A DNA stretch of 64,000 bases, taken from the NCBI GenBank assembly GCA_017443265.1, contig JAFSOU010000041.1:1-64000 (forward strand). Reading direction: 5' to 3'. The position numbers and the translations under genes are program-made. A model generated the notes under the pieces. That model was not told the DNA's origin, did not search any database, and was given only the letters and a program-made list of their open reading frames with translations. The stretch comes from Bacteroidales bacterium (GTDB taxonomy: Bacteria; Bacteroidota; Bacteroidia; Bacteroidales; P3). This document shows positions 48,526 through 57,080 of this stretch, piece by piece. The first letter of the stretch is position 1, and every line of letters starts with the position of its first letter.

Positions 48526-51218
48526 TATTCAAGTCCTCCTTTCAATACAATATTTTGGTTGCCATAGCTGGTGGATTTCAGAGTGGCATCGTTGTATCCG
48601 CCTCTAAGCGGATAGAGTTGCTTGCTCTCAGTGTCCTTCACATACTGGAGGTTGGCGAGTTCCATGCTCTCGCCTTCTTCGATAAGGCCCGATTTCAGTT
48701 GTTTCATCCTATAAGTGTATGAATTGGCGGCAAGCGGCATCAAGTCGACGATGTTTTCTGGTGCGACTATTTCTATGTTTTTGTGTTTCAAGTTGCTGTA
48801 AACGGTGTATAGAGTGTGTCGGGGCAATGCGTAGTAGCCCATAAAGCAGACCTTGTGCGTATTGCCATTGTCTTTGTCTTTTTCTTCTATATATTTTTCC
48901 ATAACAGCCTTGTAAACCGCCAGTTGCAACGCATCGTTTTGTTCGAGTTTCTTTTTGTAAGTTGTACTCTCGTTCCATTTGAAATCGATAATCACATAAT
49001 CGCCGTTGCTGTCGGTAAGCACAAAGTCGATACGAGCGTTCATTTTTCCTATCGTAGGCACTTTGGCTTCGTAATATTGTTCCGCCCCTACAATGGTCAG
49101 ATTGTTTTGGTCTATTATTTCGAGCAAGACGCCGACACTGTTTTTCAAAAGATTTTTGAAACGCATGAATTCCAGCTCGTTCTCTTCCAAAAGCAGTATT
49201 GCACCTTGTGTTTCGGCCAGGAGGTTTATTTGTTTCTCAAAATCAGTGCCGTGCAGCTTTTTCATAGTCGCAATCACACTGTTTCCGTCTTTCGTCAGTT
49301 TTTCCACATAAGCGTGGGCCACGTTGCCTTTCACGGTGTCCATGTCGGCCATAGCCGCCGTGCCATATTGGTGTAAGTCAAGAATATAATCCATCACATA
49401 GTCGAAAGGCCTTTGGATAAGTTCGTCGAGACTGCTGTAGCTTTCCATCTCCCGTTTGAGGCCACCTTTTGTTTCTTCTTTGTCGAGCAGCTTAAATACC
49501 TTATCACCCACTTCGTACTCCCCTTGCTTGGTGGAATCGGCCGTCACCTTGTTTTTCGTCCAGCCTTTCTGGTCGGGCTCTCGGGGTTGTGTGTCAAGTC
49601 CTCCTGTGAGTCGCAACTCTGTGGCAACGGGGTCTTCAACAGGCACATTGCCTCCGATGATGTCGCATTCGAGCAGAAGAATTTGTTTCTTCACTTTCGA
49701 CAAAACGCCTAACATAACCTCGCGCCGGGCTTTCAGCACCGTTTCCCGGCAGGGCACCTCAATGCCGTTCTGTTCGAGGATGGATATCTCGTTAGGACTA
49801 AGAAATTCGAGGTCGTACCTGAAGTTGTACTCCGGAGTGGTGCATGCCCAATACAGGGTGTCGGGGGCGGTTTGGATGTCGGCCACGGAGTTTGTAACGT
49901 TGATGCATCCTATCCGCGCAGGCAGGGCAAACAACGTTACGGGACGTGTTATCTGCGAAGTCCACAGCGCAAGGTCGGCGGTGTCGATAACATCCGGTTC
50001 GTCCTCCAAAATCATTTTCATGATATCGCAGTTGTCGGCCACCGCGTTGAACTGTAGGGCTTTGCTGTCGTCGAAGAGATTCGTTTTGGCCCATTTTTTC
50101 ATAGTGTCGAGAAATTCCAAAACGGTTTCCTTCTCCACGGTGTACTTGTCTGCACTTTCTTTGACGTGTGTCCATTGGTTGATGAACAACAAAGCAGTGG
50201 TTCTTTGGGACGATTTGGACATGTCCTTCCCATCGTGGTCGAACACCGCTCCGTCGATAAGTTCGTTCCATTTATCGCCTATGCCGTTGTCTTCCAGCAA
50301 TTGGTTAAAAAGAGCACGGCGCAGCGACGGGTAATATTTTGTGCCATCCTTCTTTTCGTCTTCCACGAATATCGAGGTGAGAGGCGTTGCCGGCAGTTGC
50401 AGGTAGGCCAACAACGTGTTGAGGTTGAGGGGCTTGTTGAACAGTTGGAGTCCCAACGTAAAAATCTGCATCACGGCGCCAATGGCATTGCTTTCGTCGC
50501 CGAACTGAGGCTGTCCCTCCAGAGAGAGGTTGATGTTCAGAATAGAGGCGTCATCGCAAACCACCACATCGTTGTCGCCCAGCTTCTGCTGCACCAGCCA
50601 TTCGGCCATCTCGAGGTCGTTTTTGAACGATAAAAGTTGGGCTTTTTGTTGCAGATTGACAGCAGTGTCCATCGGAGCGTAGCTTACCGTGCAGCCGTTT
50701 TTTTCCATATTGTCGAACAGTTGCCTGTAAAGCGGTTCCAAATGCTCTTTCTTGCACTCCACCTCGATGCGGTCGGTTGCATCAAGCAGAGGAGTGGTTT
50801 TGGAGAGTTCCAGAATGGCGCGCCAGCGGTCGGCTTCGCCTTTTTCGGTGAAGAACGCTTCCACGGCAGCCAGTCCGTTGAGACGGCTACTGCCAGTGAT
50901 TGTCTTGTTCCAACCGGCTTTTACAAGGGCGTCGCGCCAGCCTAGCACCACGTTGGCCGTCCTGATTTTGTCTTTTTCGAACGACTTGGCGAAAAACAGA
51001 TTTTTGTTGCCTTCTATGGCTTTTTTTATGGCTCGTGCATAGAGGATGGTGCGTTGGAAATTGTCGGAATACCTTCCGGTGAGGCCCGCCCGCAGCTCCA
51101 GCTCGTCGAGCAGTCCGAGCGGCCCCACATACTTGGTGCCGAGTTCGCATTTTCCGTTGTCGGGATTCCCCGCATAGCAGTTCCCGTCGTAATAAGGGCT
51201 GAAAATAAGGGTAAGCAT
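48525..51218 (-). CDS. AddB-like PD-(D/E)XK nuclease/inactive helicase partner
   Basis: 897 residues. The C-terminal nuclease part reads KMNARIDFVLTDSNGDYVIIDFKWN, with ID and DFK as the acidic and lysine active-site residues, followed by LEQNDALQLAVYKAVME. The long N-terminal part is weakly helicase-like without a Walker A, as in AddB. The Fe-S cysteines of true AddB are not evident. Its stop overlaps the start of the AddA-like gene by one base (TAATG), so the two subunits are translationally coupled. Confidence 0.75.
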   Translation of the reverse strand: MLTLIFSPYYDGNCYAGNPDNGKCELGTKYVGPLGLLDELELRAGLTGRYSDNFQRTILYARAIKKAIEGNKNLFFAKSFEKDKIRTANVVLGWRDALVKAGWNKTITGSSRLNGLAAVEAFFTEKGEADRWRAILELSKTTPLLDATDRIEVECKKEHLEPLYRQLFDNMEKNGCTVSYAPMDTAVNLQQKAQLLSFKNDLEMAEWLVQQKLGDNDVVVCDDASILNINLSLEGQPQFGDESNAIGAVMQIFTLGLQLFNKPLNLNTLLAYLQLPATPLTSIFVEDEKKDGTKYYPSLRRALFNQLLEDNGIGDKWNELIDGAVFDHDGKDMSKSSQRTTALLFINQWTHVKESADKYTVEKETVLEFLDTMKKWAKTNLFDDSKALQFNAVADNCDIMKMILEDEPDVIDTADLALWTSQITRPVTLFALPARIGCINVTNSVADIQTAPDTLYWACTTPEYNFRYDLEFLSPNEISILEQNGIEVPCRETVLKARREVMLGVLSKVKKQILLLECDIIGGNVPVEDPVATELRLTGGLDTQPREPDQKGWTKNKVTADSTKQGEYEVGDKVFKLLDKEETKGGLKREMESYSSLDELIQRPFDYVMDYILDLHQYGTAAMADMDTVKGNVAHAYVEKLTKDGNSVIATMKKLHGTDFEKQINLLAETQGAILLLEENELEFMRFKNLLKNSVGVLLEIIDQNNLTIVGAEQYYEAKVPTIGKMNARIDFVLTDSNGDYVIIDFKWNESTTYKKKLEQNDALQLAVYKAVMEKYIEEKDKDNGNTHKVCFMGYYALPRHTLYTVYSNLKHKNIEIVAPENIVDLMPLAANSYTYRMKQLKSGLIEEGESMELANLQYVKDTESKQLYPLRGGYNDATLKSTSYGNQNIVLKGGLE

Positions 51219-51298
51219 ATTTTATTAATTTATTATCCAATTATTTATGTGTTCCACTATTTGATCTTGCCACGATATATATTCTATAATTAATCTTG

Positions 51299-52153
51299 CT
51301 ACTTGATTGAAACCCAGATTCTTTCTATGAAAATTCCTGCTTTATGACATATACCAACAAAAGTATCCCAATCAGTGGAGTGTTGCCCATGTTCTCGAAA
51401 TTGCGTATAAGAATATAAATCTATACCGTCTTTAGACTTTTTGTTAAGTCGTTTATATCGACTAGGACCACTTTTATCATCGACATATTTGTCAAATACT
51501 TTTTTCAATTGATTATATGTTTTGCTTTTATTATTGTTGACATAGAGATTGATGGCTGCCGAAGCACAGTCAACCATTGAGTCGTAATCGTTATTGTTAA
51601 TTCTGAACTTTCTTTTGTATGGAGTATTTTTATTAAAATCCCAAATTTCAGCATTATCGTTTGATGTGCCATTAACATTAACATAAATACCTATGGCAGC
51701 GGAATTTTTGTTAATTAGTTTAATAATACTATTGGCATAACGCACGTATTTTTCAACTGGTTTTTTGGAATATTTTTTATACAGCAATGCGACATATAGT
51801 ATCGGCTCTTTTGTTCCCCATAAAGATAAGCGAGAAAGAAATTTTGAAGCGACCTGGTCTTGTCGACATGCATCTATCTCAATAATACAATTTATATCGC
51901 TCTTGTTGATAGAATTTCCTTTAATATCTATTGAATCTTTTTCATTACGTCCTTTGGGCTTAACTTCGGTTTCCCATTTGTATTTAGGAGTTAAACATGA
52001 AAATGTTTGGTTTAAATAATCACGAATTCCTTTTTGAAATGATTCAATATTACTATGATCATTAATATTTGTACGATTATAATGATTTAATAAATGTTGT
52101 TTTTTGTCTAATGCTGCGAGACAGATTTTTTCTATAATAGTTTTGTATGGCAT
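51299..52153 (-). CDS. hypothetical protein, possible PD-(D/E)XK-like nuclease fold
   Basis: 284 residues, notably A+T-rich and Lys/Asn-rich compared with its neighbours, a sign of recent transfer. The segment WETEVKPKGRNEKDSIDIKG...CIIEIDACRQDQVASKFLSRL has the D...ExD/Q spacing of restriction-endonuclease-like folds. The C-terminus (YSYTQFREHGQHSTDWDTFVG) is not recognised. It has a good promoter at 52254-52284 and ends 81 bases before the AddB-like gene, so they could be co-transcribed. Confidence 0.5.
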   Translation of the reverse strand: MPYKTIIEKICLAALDKKQHLLNHYNRTNINDHSNIESFQKGIRDYLNQTFSCLTPKYKWETEVKPKGRNEKDSIDIKGNSINKSDINCIIEIDACRQDQVASKFLSRLSLWGTKEPILYVALLYKKYSKKPVEKYVRYANSIIKLINKNSAAIGIYVNVNGTSNDNAEIWDFNKNTPYKRKFRINNNDYDSMVDCASAAINLYVNNNKSKTYNQLKKVFDKYVDDKSGPSRYKRLNKKSKDGIDLYSYTQFREHGQHSTDWDTFVGICHKAGIFIERIWVSIK

Positions 52154-52253
52154 AATAAAAAAAATATCTTCGGACCCCTAATTAACTATTATTCTTCCAT
52201 CCCCCCCCCTCCGTTGCCGAGTCTATTAAACAATGTGGAGCGGAAAGATTTTG

Positions 52254-52284
52254 CAAATTTACGAAAAAAATCTGATATTGTCAA
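52254..52284 (-). promoter_or_regulatory. Bacteroidota-type promoter for 52153
   Basis: Minus strand TTG (52284-52282), 20 bases, TAAATTTG (52261-52254). The surrounding 60 bases are nearly the same as those at 53341-53407. Confidence 0.8.
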
Positions 52285-52363
52285 GCACAAAAGCGCCCGA
52301 CAATATCAAATCAGGACAAAATGCCGCACAAGCTGTTGGCCAACAGAGCCTCAACGGACATTA

Positions 52364-53293
52364 TCAGAGAGAAAGGTGGTTCATTATATATCTTGCAAAT
52401 ACAGACTTTCCCCCTGCCGTCTCAACCATAAATTTGGACTTAATCAAACTCTCCACCTGCGGAGTAAATACACAAGTGGCAAGTTGTTCCAAAGATATAC
52501 TGTCCAAAGTGAAGGTGCTGTCGCTGATATCAACGCCACTGAAGTCGGCAAATTCGCAATTGCAGTTTATAAATGAATTGTTTTTATTGTTTCTAAAGTT
52601 AGCCCCCTTGAAACTGCTCTCTCTTAAATCGGAATTGACAAAGTCGACGATATCTATGGTTGCCCCGATAAAAGAAGCTTTCACCCTGTCGCAAGATTTA
52701 TCAGATTCTGCAATTTTTGTTTCTTGACAATTTGTAAAAACGACGCCCCCTAGATACGAGTGAGAAAAATCGGAGTCTTCCAAATCGGAATTTACAAATC
52801 TAACATCTTGCAAATCAGCTCTTTCAAAAGACGAGCCTTTCAATCCTGAATCCACCATCACAGACACTTCTCTCGTTTCCTCGTTTTCGCCGTTCTCGTC
52901 ACATTCCACAACTTCGGCAGTAGTAACTTTCCGCTGATGGCAATCTATAAAACTGACATCTCTCAATTTGGCGTTTTTGAAAGAGACCTCTCTCAGGTCG
53001 CAGTCTGAGAAAACTACTTTTTTAAGCTCTGTTTTTGCGAACGAACCGATTCTTTTTCTCCAACCATCGAATTTGGAGATTTCTCTGCCAAAAATTTGGT
53101 AGTCGATTGTCAGCCGACAGTTTTTAAATTTTACCTTTTCGAAGGTCATTCCTGAAAAGTCGGCGTATTCGAAATCCACGCCTTCAAATACGAAATCCGA
53201 TACCGTGTCGGTGATTTCCCGGCCCATAATTTCGCCTAATCTTCTTTTTGTTTCTGATTTAGGATCAATCGGTGAAGTTTTTCCCCATGTCAT
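52364..53293 (-). CDS. pentapeptide-repeat protein
   Basis: 309 residues starting MTWGKTSPIDPKSETKRRLGEIMG. Several blocks of A(D/N)LXX-type pentapeptides occur: FEGVDFEYADFSGMTFEKVKFKNC, FSDCDLREVSFKNAKLRDVSF, SSFERADLQDVRFVNSDLEDSDFSHSYLGGVVF, VDFVNSDLRESSFKGANFRNN. They should form right-handed quadrilateral beta-helices. Such proteins sometimes mimic DNA (Qnr/MfpA type) or act as scaffolds; no evidence decides. The ATG is chosen after the shared leader ACAAATATTATG. Confidence 0.82.
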   Translation of the reverse strand: MTWGKTSPIDPKSETKRRLGEIMGREITDTVSDFVFEGVDFEYADFSGMTFEKVKFKNCRLTIDYQIFGREISKFDGWRKRIGSFAKTELKKVVFSDCDLREVSFKNAKLRDVSFIDCHQRKVTTAEVVECDENGENEETREVSVMVDSGLKGSSFERADLQDVRFVNSDLEDSDFSHSYLGGVVFTNCQETKIAESDKSCDRVKASFIGATIDIVDFVNSDLRESSFKGANFRNNKNNSFINCNCEFADFSGVDISDSTFTLDSISLEQLATCVFTPQVESLIKSKFMVETAGGKSVFARYIMNHLSL

Positions 53294-53399
53294 AATATTT
53301 GTATTTTTAATGAAAGGACTCCTAATTGTCTTTTTTACTCCATCTCCCACCCACCATTGCCGGAGTCCCGATAAACAATGCAGGTCGGAAAGATTTTTG

Positions 53400-53430
53400 C
53401 AAATTTACGAAAAAAATCCCATCCCGCCAA
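53400..53430 (-). promoter_or_regulatory. Bacteroidota-type promoter of the pentapeptide-repeat gene
   Basis: Minus strand TTG (53430-53428), 20 bases, TAAATTTG (53407-53400). Confidence 0.8.
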
Positions 53431-53519
53431 GAAAAACCTGGGTCCTTTTTTGGTTCTTTTTTGGGAGTGAGCTGTGGCTTAATGAGTTGTGAAGATGTGA
53501 AGGCGTTAAGACGTGAAGG

Positions 53520-53612
53520 TGTGCCTTCGACACTTCGACAAGCTCAGTGACCTCAGGCACCGAGCGGTGGGTGAGCCTGTCGAAATGCGGTGGGTGAGCC
53601 TGTCGAACCCCC
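53520..53612. repeat. dispersed inverted repeat (GTCGAA type)
   Basis: ACTTCGACAAGCTCAGTGAC followed by two copies of GGTGGGTGAGCCTGTCGAA. The first and second motifs are inverted and can form a long hairpin. Similar text occurs at about 1655-1680. The rest, up to the kinase gene end at 53689, is simple AAACTCAAAACTACAAACTG-type filler. Confidence 0.65.
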
Positions 53613-53688
53613 GCATCGTATAACTCCAAACTCAAAACTACAAACTGCAAACTCAATTAATTGTTCATTACCAATCACTAATTGCTCA

Positions 53689-55185
53689 TCACAAATTAAA
53701 CAAAAGTGTAGGGTTGTTCCCGTTCTTGGTGTAAATGCCACAACGGCCGTCTTGCCAACTGCAGTATATTTTGTTCCACTGGCACGACTCAATGGTGTTG
53801 CCGTCGTAATCCACGATGCCCCACAATCCGTCGTCGTTCTTCACTTGGAACAAAACGGGAGTTTTTTCGTCGTATCTTTTTAAGTCAAGAAGCTGCAAAT
53901 CTCTCCAAGCGCAGGACAACACGGTTTTTCCGTCGGCGTCGAGCAATCCCCATCGCCCTTGGTAGCAGACAATTATGCGTTCCTCCTGACAACTGGTGTA
54001 AGCGTCGGCCCACAAAAAGTTGGGGTCGTCCAACAGGTCTATTGAAACGCCTTGGATTTTGTCGTACCAACAATCCGTCAGCTGTGTGCCATCCTCGTCG
54101 AGCAGACACCACTGCTCTCCGTCGTCGGATACGGCAAACAGCACGATGTCGTCGTGCCAGCCCTCTTCCCAAACGTCGGCAAGATGTTTCCACTGGCAAG
54201 GTATTGTCATTTTGCCTCTTTCAAAGTTGTAAACGCCCCATTTGCAGTTTTTGTCTTTCACCGAGAGGCATCTGCGTAAACGGTTTTTAGTCGAAATCTC
54301 TGTCCATCGGCAAGACACAGCCGTGTTGCCTTTGTTATCGACAATTCCCCATAACTCATTGTTATCCTTAACTATCACATTACCGGTGTGATGCATCTCC
54401 GCCATAATGATGGATGTAGGCAGTGCTATGCGCAGGTCGTTGTTGTCGATATCGGTATTGATAATGCCTTTCTCCACCTCCTGTGCATTGCTGTAGCGTT
54501 TGTTGGGATTGGCTTGTGTGCAACGGCGTGCCACGCGGCGGTAACGTTTTGGGAAAATCTCGGGCAGCAGCACCCCGAAAGCGTAGATGTCGGTGCGACA
54601 GTCCACCGGCTCGCCGGCCAGCTGCTCGGGGGCGGCATAGCCTTCGGTGTAGGCCGGACCTTTGGCGGTGGCGTGGTAGTCGGTGTCGGCACAGCCGAAA
54701 TCGATGAGTTTCACATCGTCACCGTTGCGGGTTATCAGTATGTTTTCGGGTTTCAGGTCGCGGTGCACCACCTGCAGGGCGTGGTAGTAGCGCATGGCCG
54801 AAAGCAGCTGCTCCACCACTTTACGTCGTTTCTCCGTCGAGGGGTTTTCTTTCAGAAACTCCGCCAGAGTACGGCCTTCCACGTAGTCCATCACAATGCA
54901 GGGACCCACGTCGGGGTTGTTCTCGCAGCCTCGCACACGCACAATGTTGGGATGGTCCAAGTCCTTGGCAATGTCGTACTCCTTCTCCAGAACGCCCATC
55001 CAGAAAGCGTCGGCGGCAAAGTCGGTCTGCAGGCCCTTCAGCACCTGCCAGCGGCCGTTGCGACACACCTTGAAAATGCGGAAATGCCTGCCCGAAGCGA
55101 TTTCCGTAAGGCCGATGCTCACTTCGCTGTCGCTAAACTTCAGTGGTTCAGCATATTTCGACGAAACTTGTGACTCGTTTTCCAT
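53689..55185 (-). CDS. Ser/Thr protein kinase with C-terminal WG repeats
   Basis: 498 residues. Kinase domain at about 25-260: VLEKEYDIAKDLDHPNIVRV, catalytic loop VVHRDLKPENIL, metal loop LIDFGCAD, APEQLAGEPVDCRTDIYAFGVLLPEIF. The glycine loop is atypical (SGRHFRIFKV), and Lys in QVLKGL is the likely ATP lysine. WG repeats follow (NELWGIVDNKGNTAVSCRW, CKWGVYNFERGKMTIPCQW, GRWGLLDADGKTVLSCAW, DGLWGIVDYDGNTIESCQW). Soluble. A -7 box lies only four bases before the ATG. It is divergent from the gene at 55305. Confidence 0.88.
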   Translation of the reverse strand: MENESQVSSKYAEPLKFSDSEVSIGLTEIASGRHFRIFKVCRNGRWQVLKGLQTDFAADAFWMGVLEKEYDIAKDLDHPNIVRVRGCENNPDVGPCIVMDYVEGRTLAEFLKENPSTEKRRKVVEQLLSAMRYYHALQVVHRDLKPENILITRNGDDVKLIDFGCADTDYHATAKGPAYTEGYAAPEQLAGEPVDCRTDIYAFGVLLPEIFPKRYRRVARRCTQANPNKRYSNAQEVEKGIINTDIDNNDLRIALPTSIIMAEMHHTGNVIVKDNNELWGIVDNKGNTAVSCRWTEISTKNRLRRCLSVKDKNCKWGVYNFERGKMTIPCQWKHLADVWEEGWHDDIVLFAVSDDGEQWCLLDEDGTQLTDCWYDKIQGVSIDLLDDPNFLWADAYTSCQEERIIVCYQGRWGLLDADGKTVLSCAWRDLQLLDLKRYDEKTPVLFQVKNDDGLWGIVDYDGNTIESCQWNKIYCSWQDGRCGIYTKNGNNPTLLFNL

Positions 55186-55189
55186 ATTG

Positions 55190-55197
55190 CAAAGTTA
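55190..55197 (-). promoter_or_regulatory. -7 box (TAACTTTG) abutting the kinase start
   Basis: Minus-strand TAACTTTG ends four bases before the ATG at 55185, so the transcript should begin at or next to the start codon (leaderless), unless translation begins further inside. Confidence 0.55.
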
Positions 55198-55275
55198 CAC
55201 AAAAAAACTGACTTTCATTTACCGAAAAAACTTCCGAACTCCTGAATCCTGAATACTAAATCCGAAATAAAATCG

Positions 55276-55283
55276 TATTTTTG
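55276..55283 (+). promoter_or_regulatory. -7 box (TATTTTTG) of the small regulator-like gene
   Basis: TATTTTTG on the plus strand, 21 bases before the ATG at 55305. The two divergent -7 boxes are about 80 bases apart. Confidence 0.6.
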
Positions 55284-55304
55284 CAAAAACAAATATCGTA
55301 CACA

Positions 55305-55886
55305 ATGAAAATAAATTCCGCTCATTTAGAGATACTTAGACACGATGTCATAGATTCGTTCGGTATGGAATTGGATACTCCCAAGAAATTCGAAATACTT
55401 TCCGAAGAAATAAGTGATAGAACGAAGAGACTCCTTAGTGTCAGCACATTGAAAAGGATTTTCGGTTACATCGAAGGTTATGAAGGAATCCGTGGGGACA
55501 GTCTCAACATACTCTCGCAATTCTTGGGTTATCCCGACTGGCGCACTTTCGAAGCCGACCGCTGTGGTGACAAGAAAGAACGTAGTTCGCATTTCATTAT
55601 CACCGACGCCCTGCTGGCCGAAAATATCGTTTCCGGCGACACCATTGAAATACGATGGAATCCCAAGCGCCGTCTGCTTCTGAAATGTGTTGGCGACGGT
55701 GAGTTCGATGTCATCGAGGCGGAAAATTCAAAAATTACCGTAGGCGATACCTTCCGCTGCGAGCGTTTTATAATTGGTGAACCGTTGTATATCAATAATT
55801 TAATTCATCAAGGCGGAGTCCCGGCACTTTTTGTCGCCGGCAAGAAAGGCGGACTAACACAGGTGGAGTTAAATAGCGGTCAGTAG
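55305..55886 (+). CDS. regulator-like protein with helical N-terminus, Bacteroidota family
   Basis: 193 residues. The N-terminal part (TPKKFEILSEEISDRTKRLLSVSTLKRIFGYIEGYEGIRGDSLNILSQFLGYPDWRTF) resembles an HTH unit followed by a dimerisation helix. The C-terminal beta domain has GDTIEIRWNPKRRLLLKCVGDGEFDVIEAENSKITVGDTF and ends FVAGKKGGLTQVELNSG. I have seen such proteins next to WG-repeat kinases but know no assigned function. The start is chosen downstream of the -7 box. A truncated relative is at 34120-34260. Confidence 0.6.
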   Translation: MKINSAHLEILRHDVIDSFGMELDTPKKFEILSEEISDRTKRLLSVSTLKRIFGYIEGYEGIRGDSLNILSQFLGYPDWRTFEADRCGDKKERSSHFIITDALLAENIVSGDTIEIRWNPKRRLLLKCVGDGEFDVIEAENSKITVGDTFRCERFIIGEPLYINNLIHQGGVPALFVAGKKGGLTQVELNSGQ

Positions 55887-55899
55887 GCAGGGGACAGTT

Positions 55900-56129
55900 G
55901 AAAATGAACAATGAACAATTGACAATGAACAATTAGTTGATAGTTTATAGTTTACAATTTATAGTTGCTACGCAATTATTTCGCCGTAGGCGAGAGTAAT
56001 TTACAAGATTTACAAGATCTCGTGAGCCGAAGGCGAACAGGAGTAAATAAAAAAGATTTACCGAAACATGCGAAACGAAGCTGAGCAGGAGACAACAAAA
56101 AACAGATTTACCGACACAAACAGACATAT
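55900..56129. repeat. intergenic repeats before mnmD
   Basis: Contains GAACAATGAACAATT filler, TTTCGCCGTAGGCGA and ACAAGATCTCGTGAGC...CAGGAG. The second motif also appears after mnmD at about 57030-57058 as ACAAGATCTCGCGAG...CAGGAG. No gene is seen here. Confidence 0.55.
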
Positions 56130-56843
56130 ATGACCCCCGATTTCTTCAACACCACACCCGAACTCGTCGTCACCGCCGACGGCTCGCACTCGCTGCGGTT
56201 CCCCGCTGTGGGCGAGGGCTACCACTCGGTGCATGGCGCTATGAGCGAAGCTGTGCATGTGTATATCGCCCCCTGTTTCGAGCCTCAGGCCAAGGCCAAT
56301 CCGTCGGTAGAAGTGCTGGAGGTGGGCTTCGGCACGGGACTCAACGCCTTTCTTACCCTTTGTAAGTCAATGGAATACGGCGTTGCCGTAAATTACACCT
56401 CGGTCGAGGCATACCCGCTGGAAGAAAACATCTGGAGCCGCCTGAACTATCCCGAAATTTATAAAAAGCTGTATGGCAATGACTTGGGTCTTGACTTGGA
56501 GGCCCTTTTCCACAGTCTGCACACTGCCGAGTGGGGCAGGGAGGTGGAGATAACGCAAGGCTTCCGTATCACCAAAATCCGTGGCATGGTGCAGGAGGTT
56601 ACTTTGCCTACCAACGCTTTTCACTGTGTGTATTACGACGCTTTTGCCCCTCAGTACCAGCCGGAGCTGTGGACTGCCGAAGTCTTTGCCCGTATCGCCG
56701 CAGCCATGCGCAAGGGTGCCATCCTCACCACCTACTGCTGCAAAGGCGATGTAAAACGTGCTGTGAAAGCCAACGGTCTGGAAATAACCAAATTACAAGG
56801 CTTCGCCAACAAGCGCGAGATGCTGAAGGCAGTTAAAAGTTGA
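56130..56843 (+). CDS. mnmD: tRNA 5-methylaminomethyl-2-thiouridine methyltransferase MnmD
   Basis: 237 residues. An SAM-binding region VLEVGFGTGLNAFLTL, then VEAYPLE, and the signature YYDAFAPQYQPELWTAEVFARIAAAMRKGAILTTYCCKGDVKRAVKANG. It methylates the wobble uridine intermediate (nm5s2U34) of some tRNAs. It lacks the C-terminal oxidase of fused MnmC, as is normal in Bacteroidota. Repeats flank it on both sides. Confidence 0.9.
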   Translation: MTPDFFNTTPELVVTADGSHSLRFPAVGEGYHSVHGAMSEAVHVYIAPCFEPQAKANPSVEVLEVGFGTGLNAFLTLCKSMEYGVAVNYTSVEAYPLEENIWSRLNYPEIYKKLYGNDLGLDLEALFHSLHTAEWGREVEITQGFRITKIRGMVQEVTLPTNAFHCVYYDAFAPQYQPELWTAEVFARIAAAMRKGAILTTYCCKGDVKRAVKANGLEITKLQGFANKREMLKAVKS

Positions 56844-56879
56844 AAATTGAAAGTTGAAAGTTGAAATTATCCTTGCCCT

Positions 56880-57060
56880 TCGGGCATTTGGAATTTTCCT
56901 TGCCACACGAATGTGGCAGAAATCTTGTAAATCTCAATAATTTTTTTTCGCCTTTGGCGAAATTAATTTACAAGATTCCCCTAATTTCGCTAGCCGTAGG
57001 CTAGCAGGAAAACAATCTACAATATCTACAAGATCTCGCGAGTGAAACGAGCAGGAGAAT
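56880..57060. repeat. intergenic repeats after mnmD
   Basis: Holds small palindromes CCTTGCCCTTCGGGCA, TTTCGCCTTTGGCGAAA, CTAGCCGTAGGCTAG and ACAAGATCTCGCGAG, each a short stem with a 3-5 base loop. These are variants of the motifs on the left side of mnmD. No gene is visible. Confidence 0.55.
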
Positions 57061-57080
57061 TCCTAATTCCGAAATCAGAA

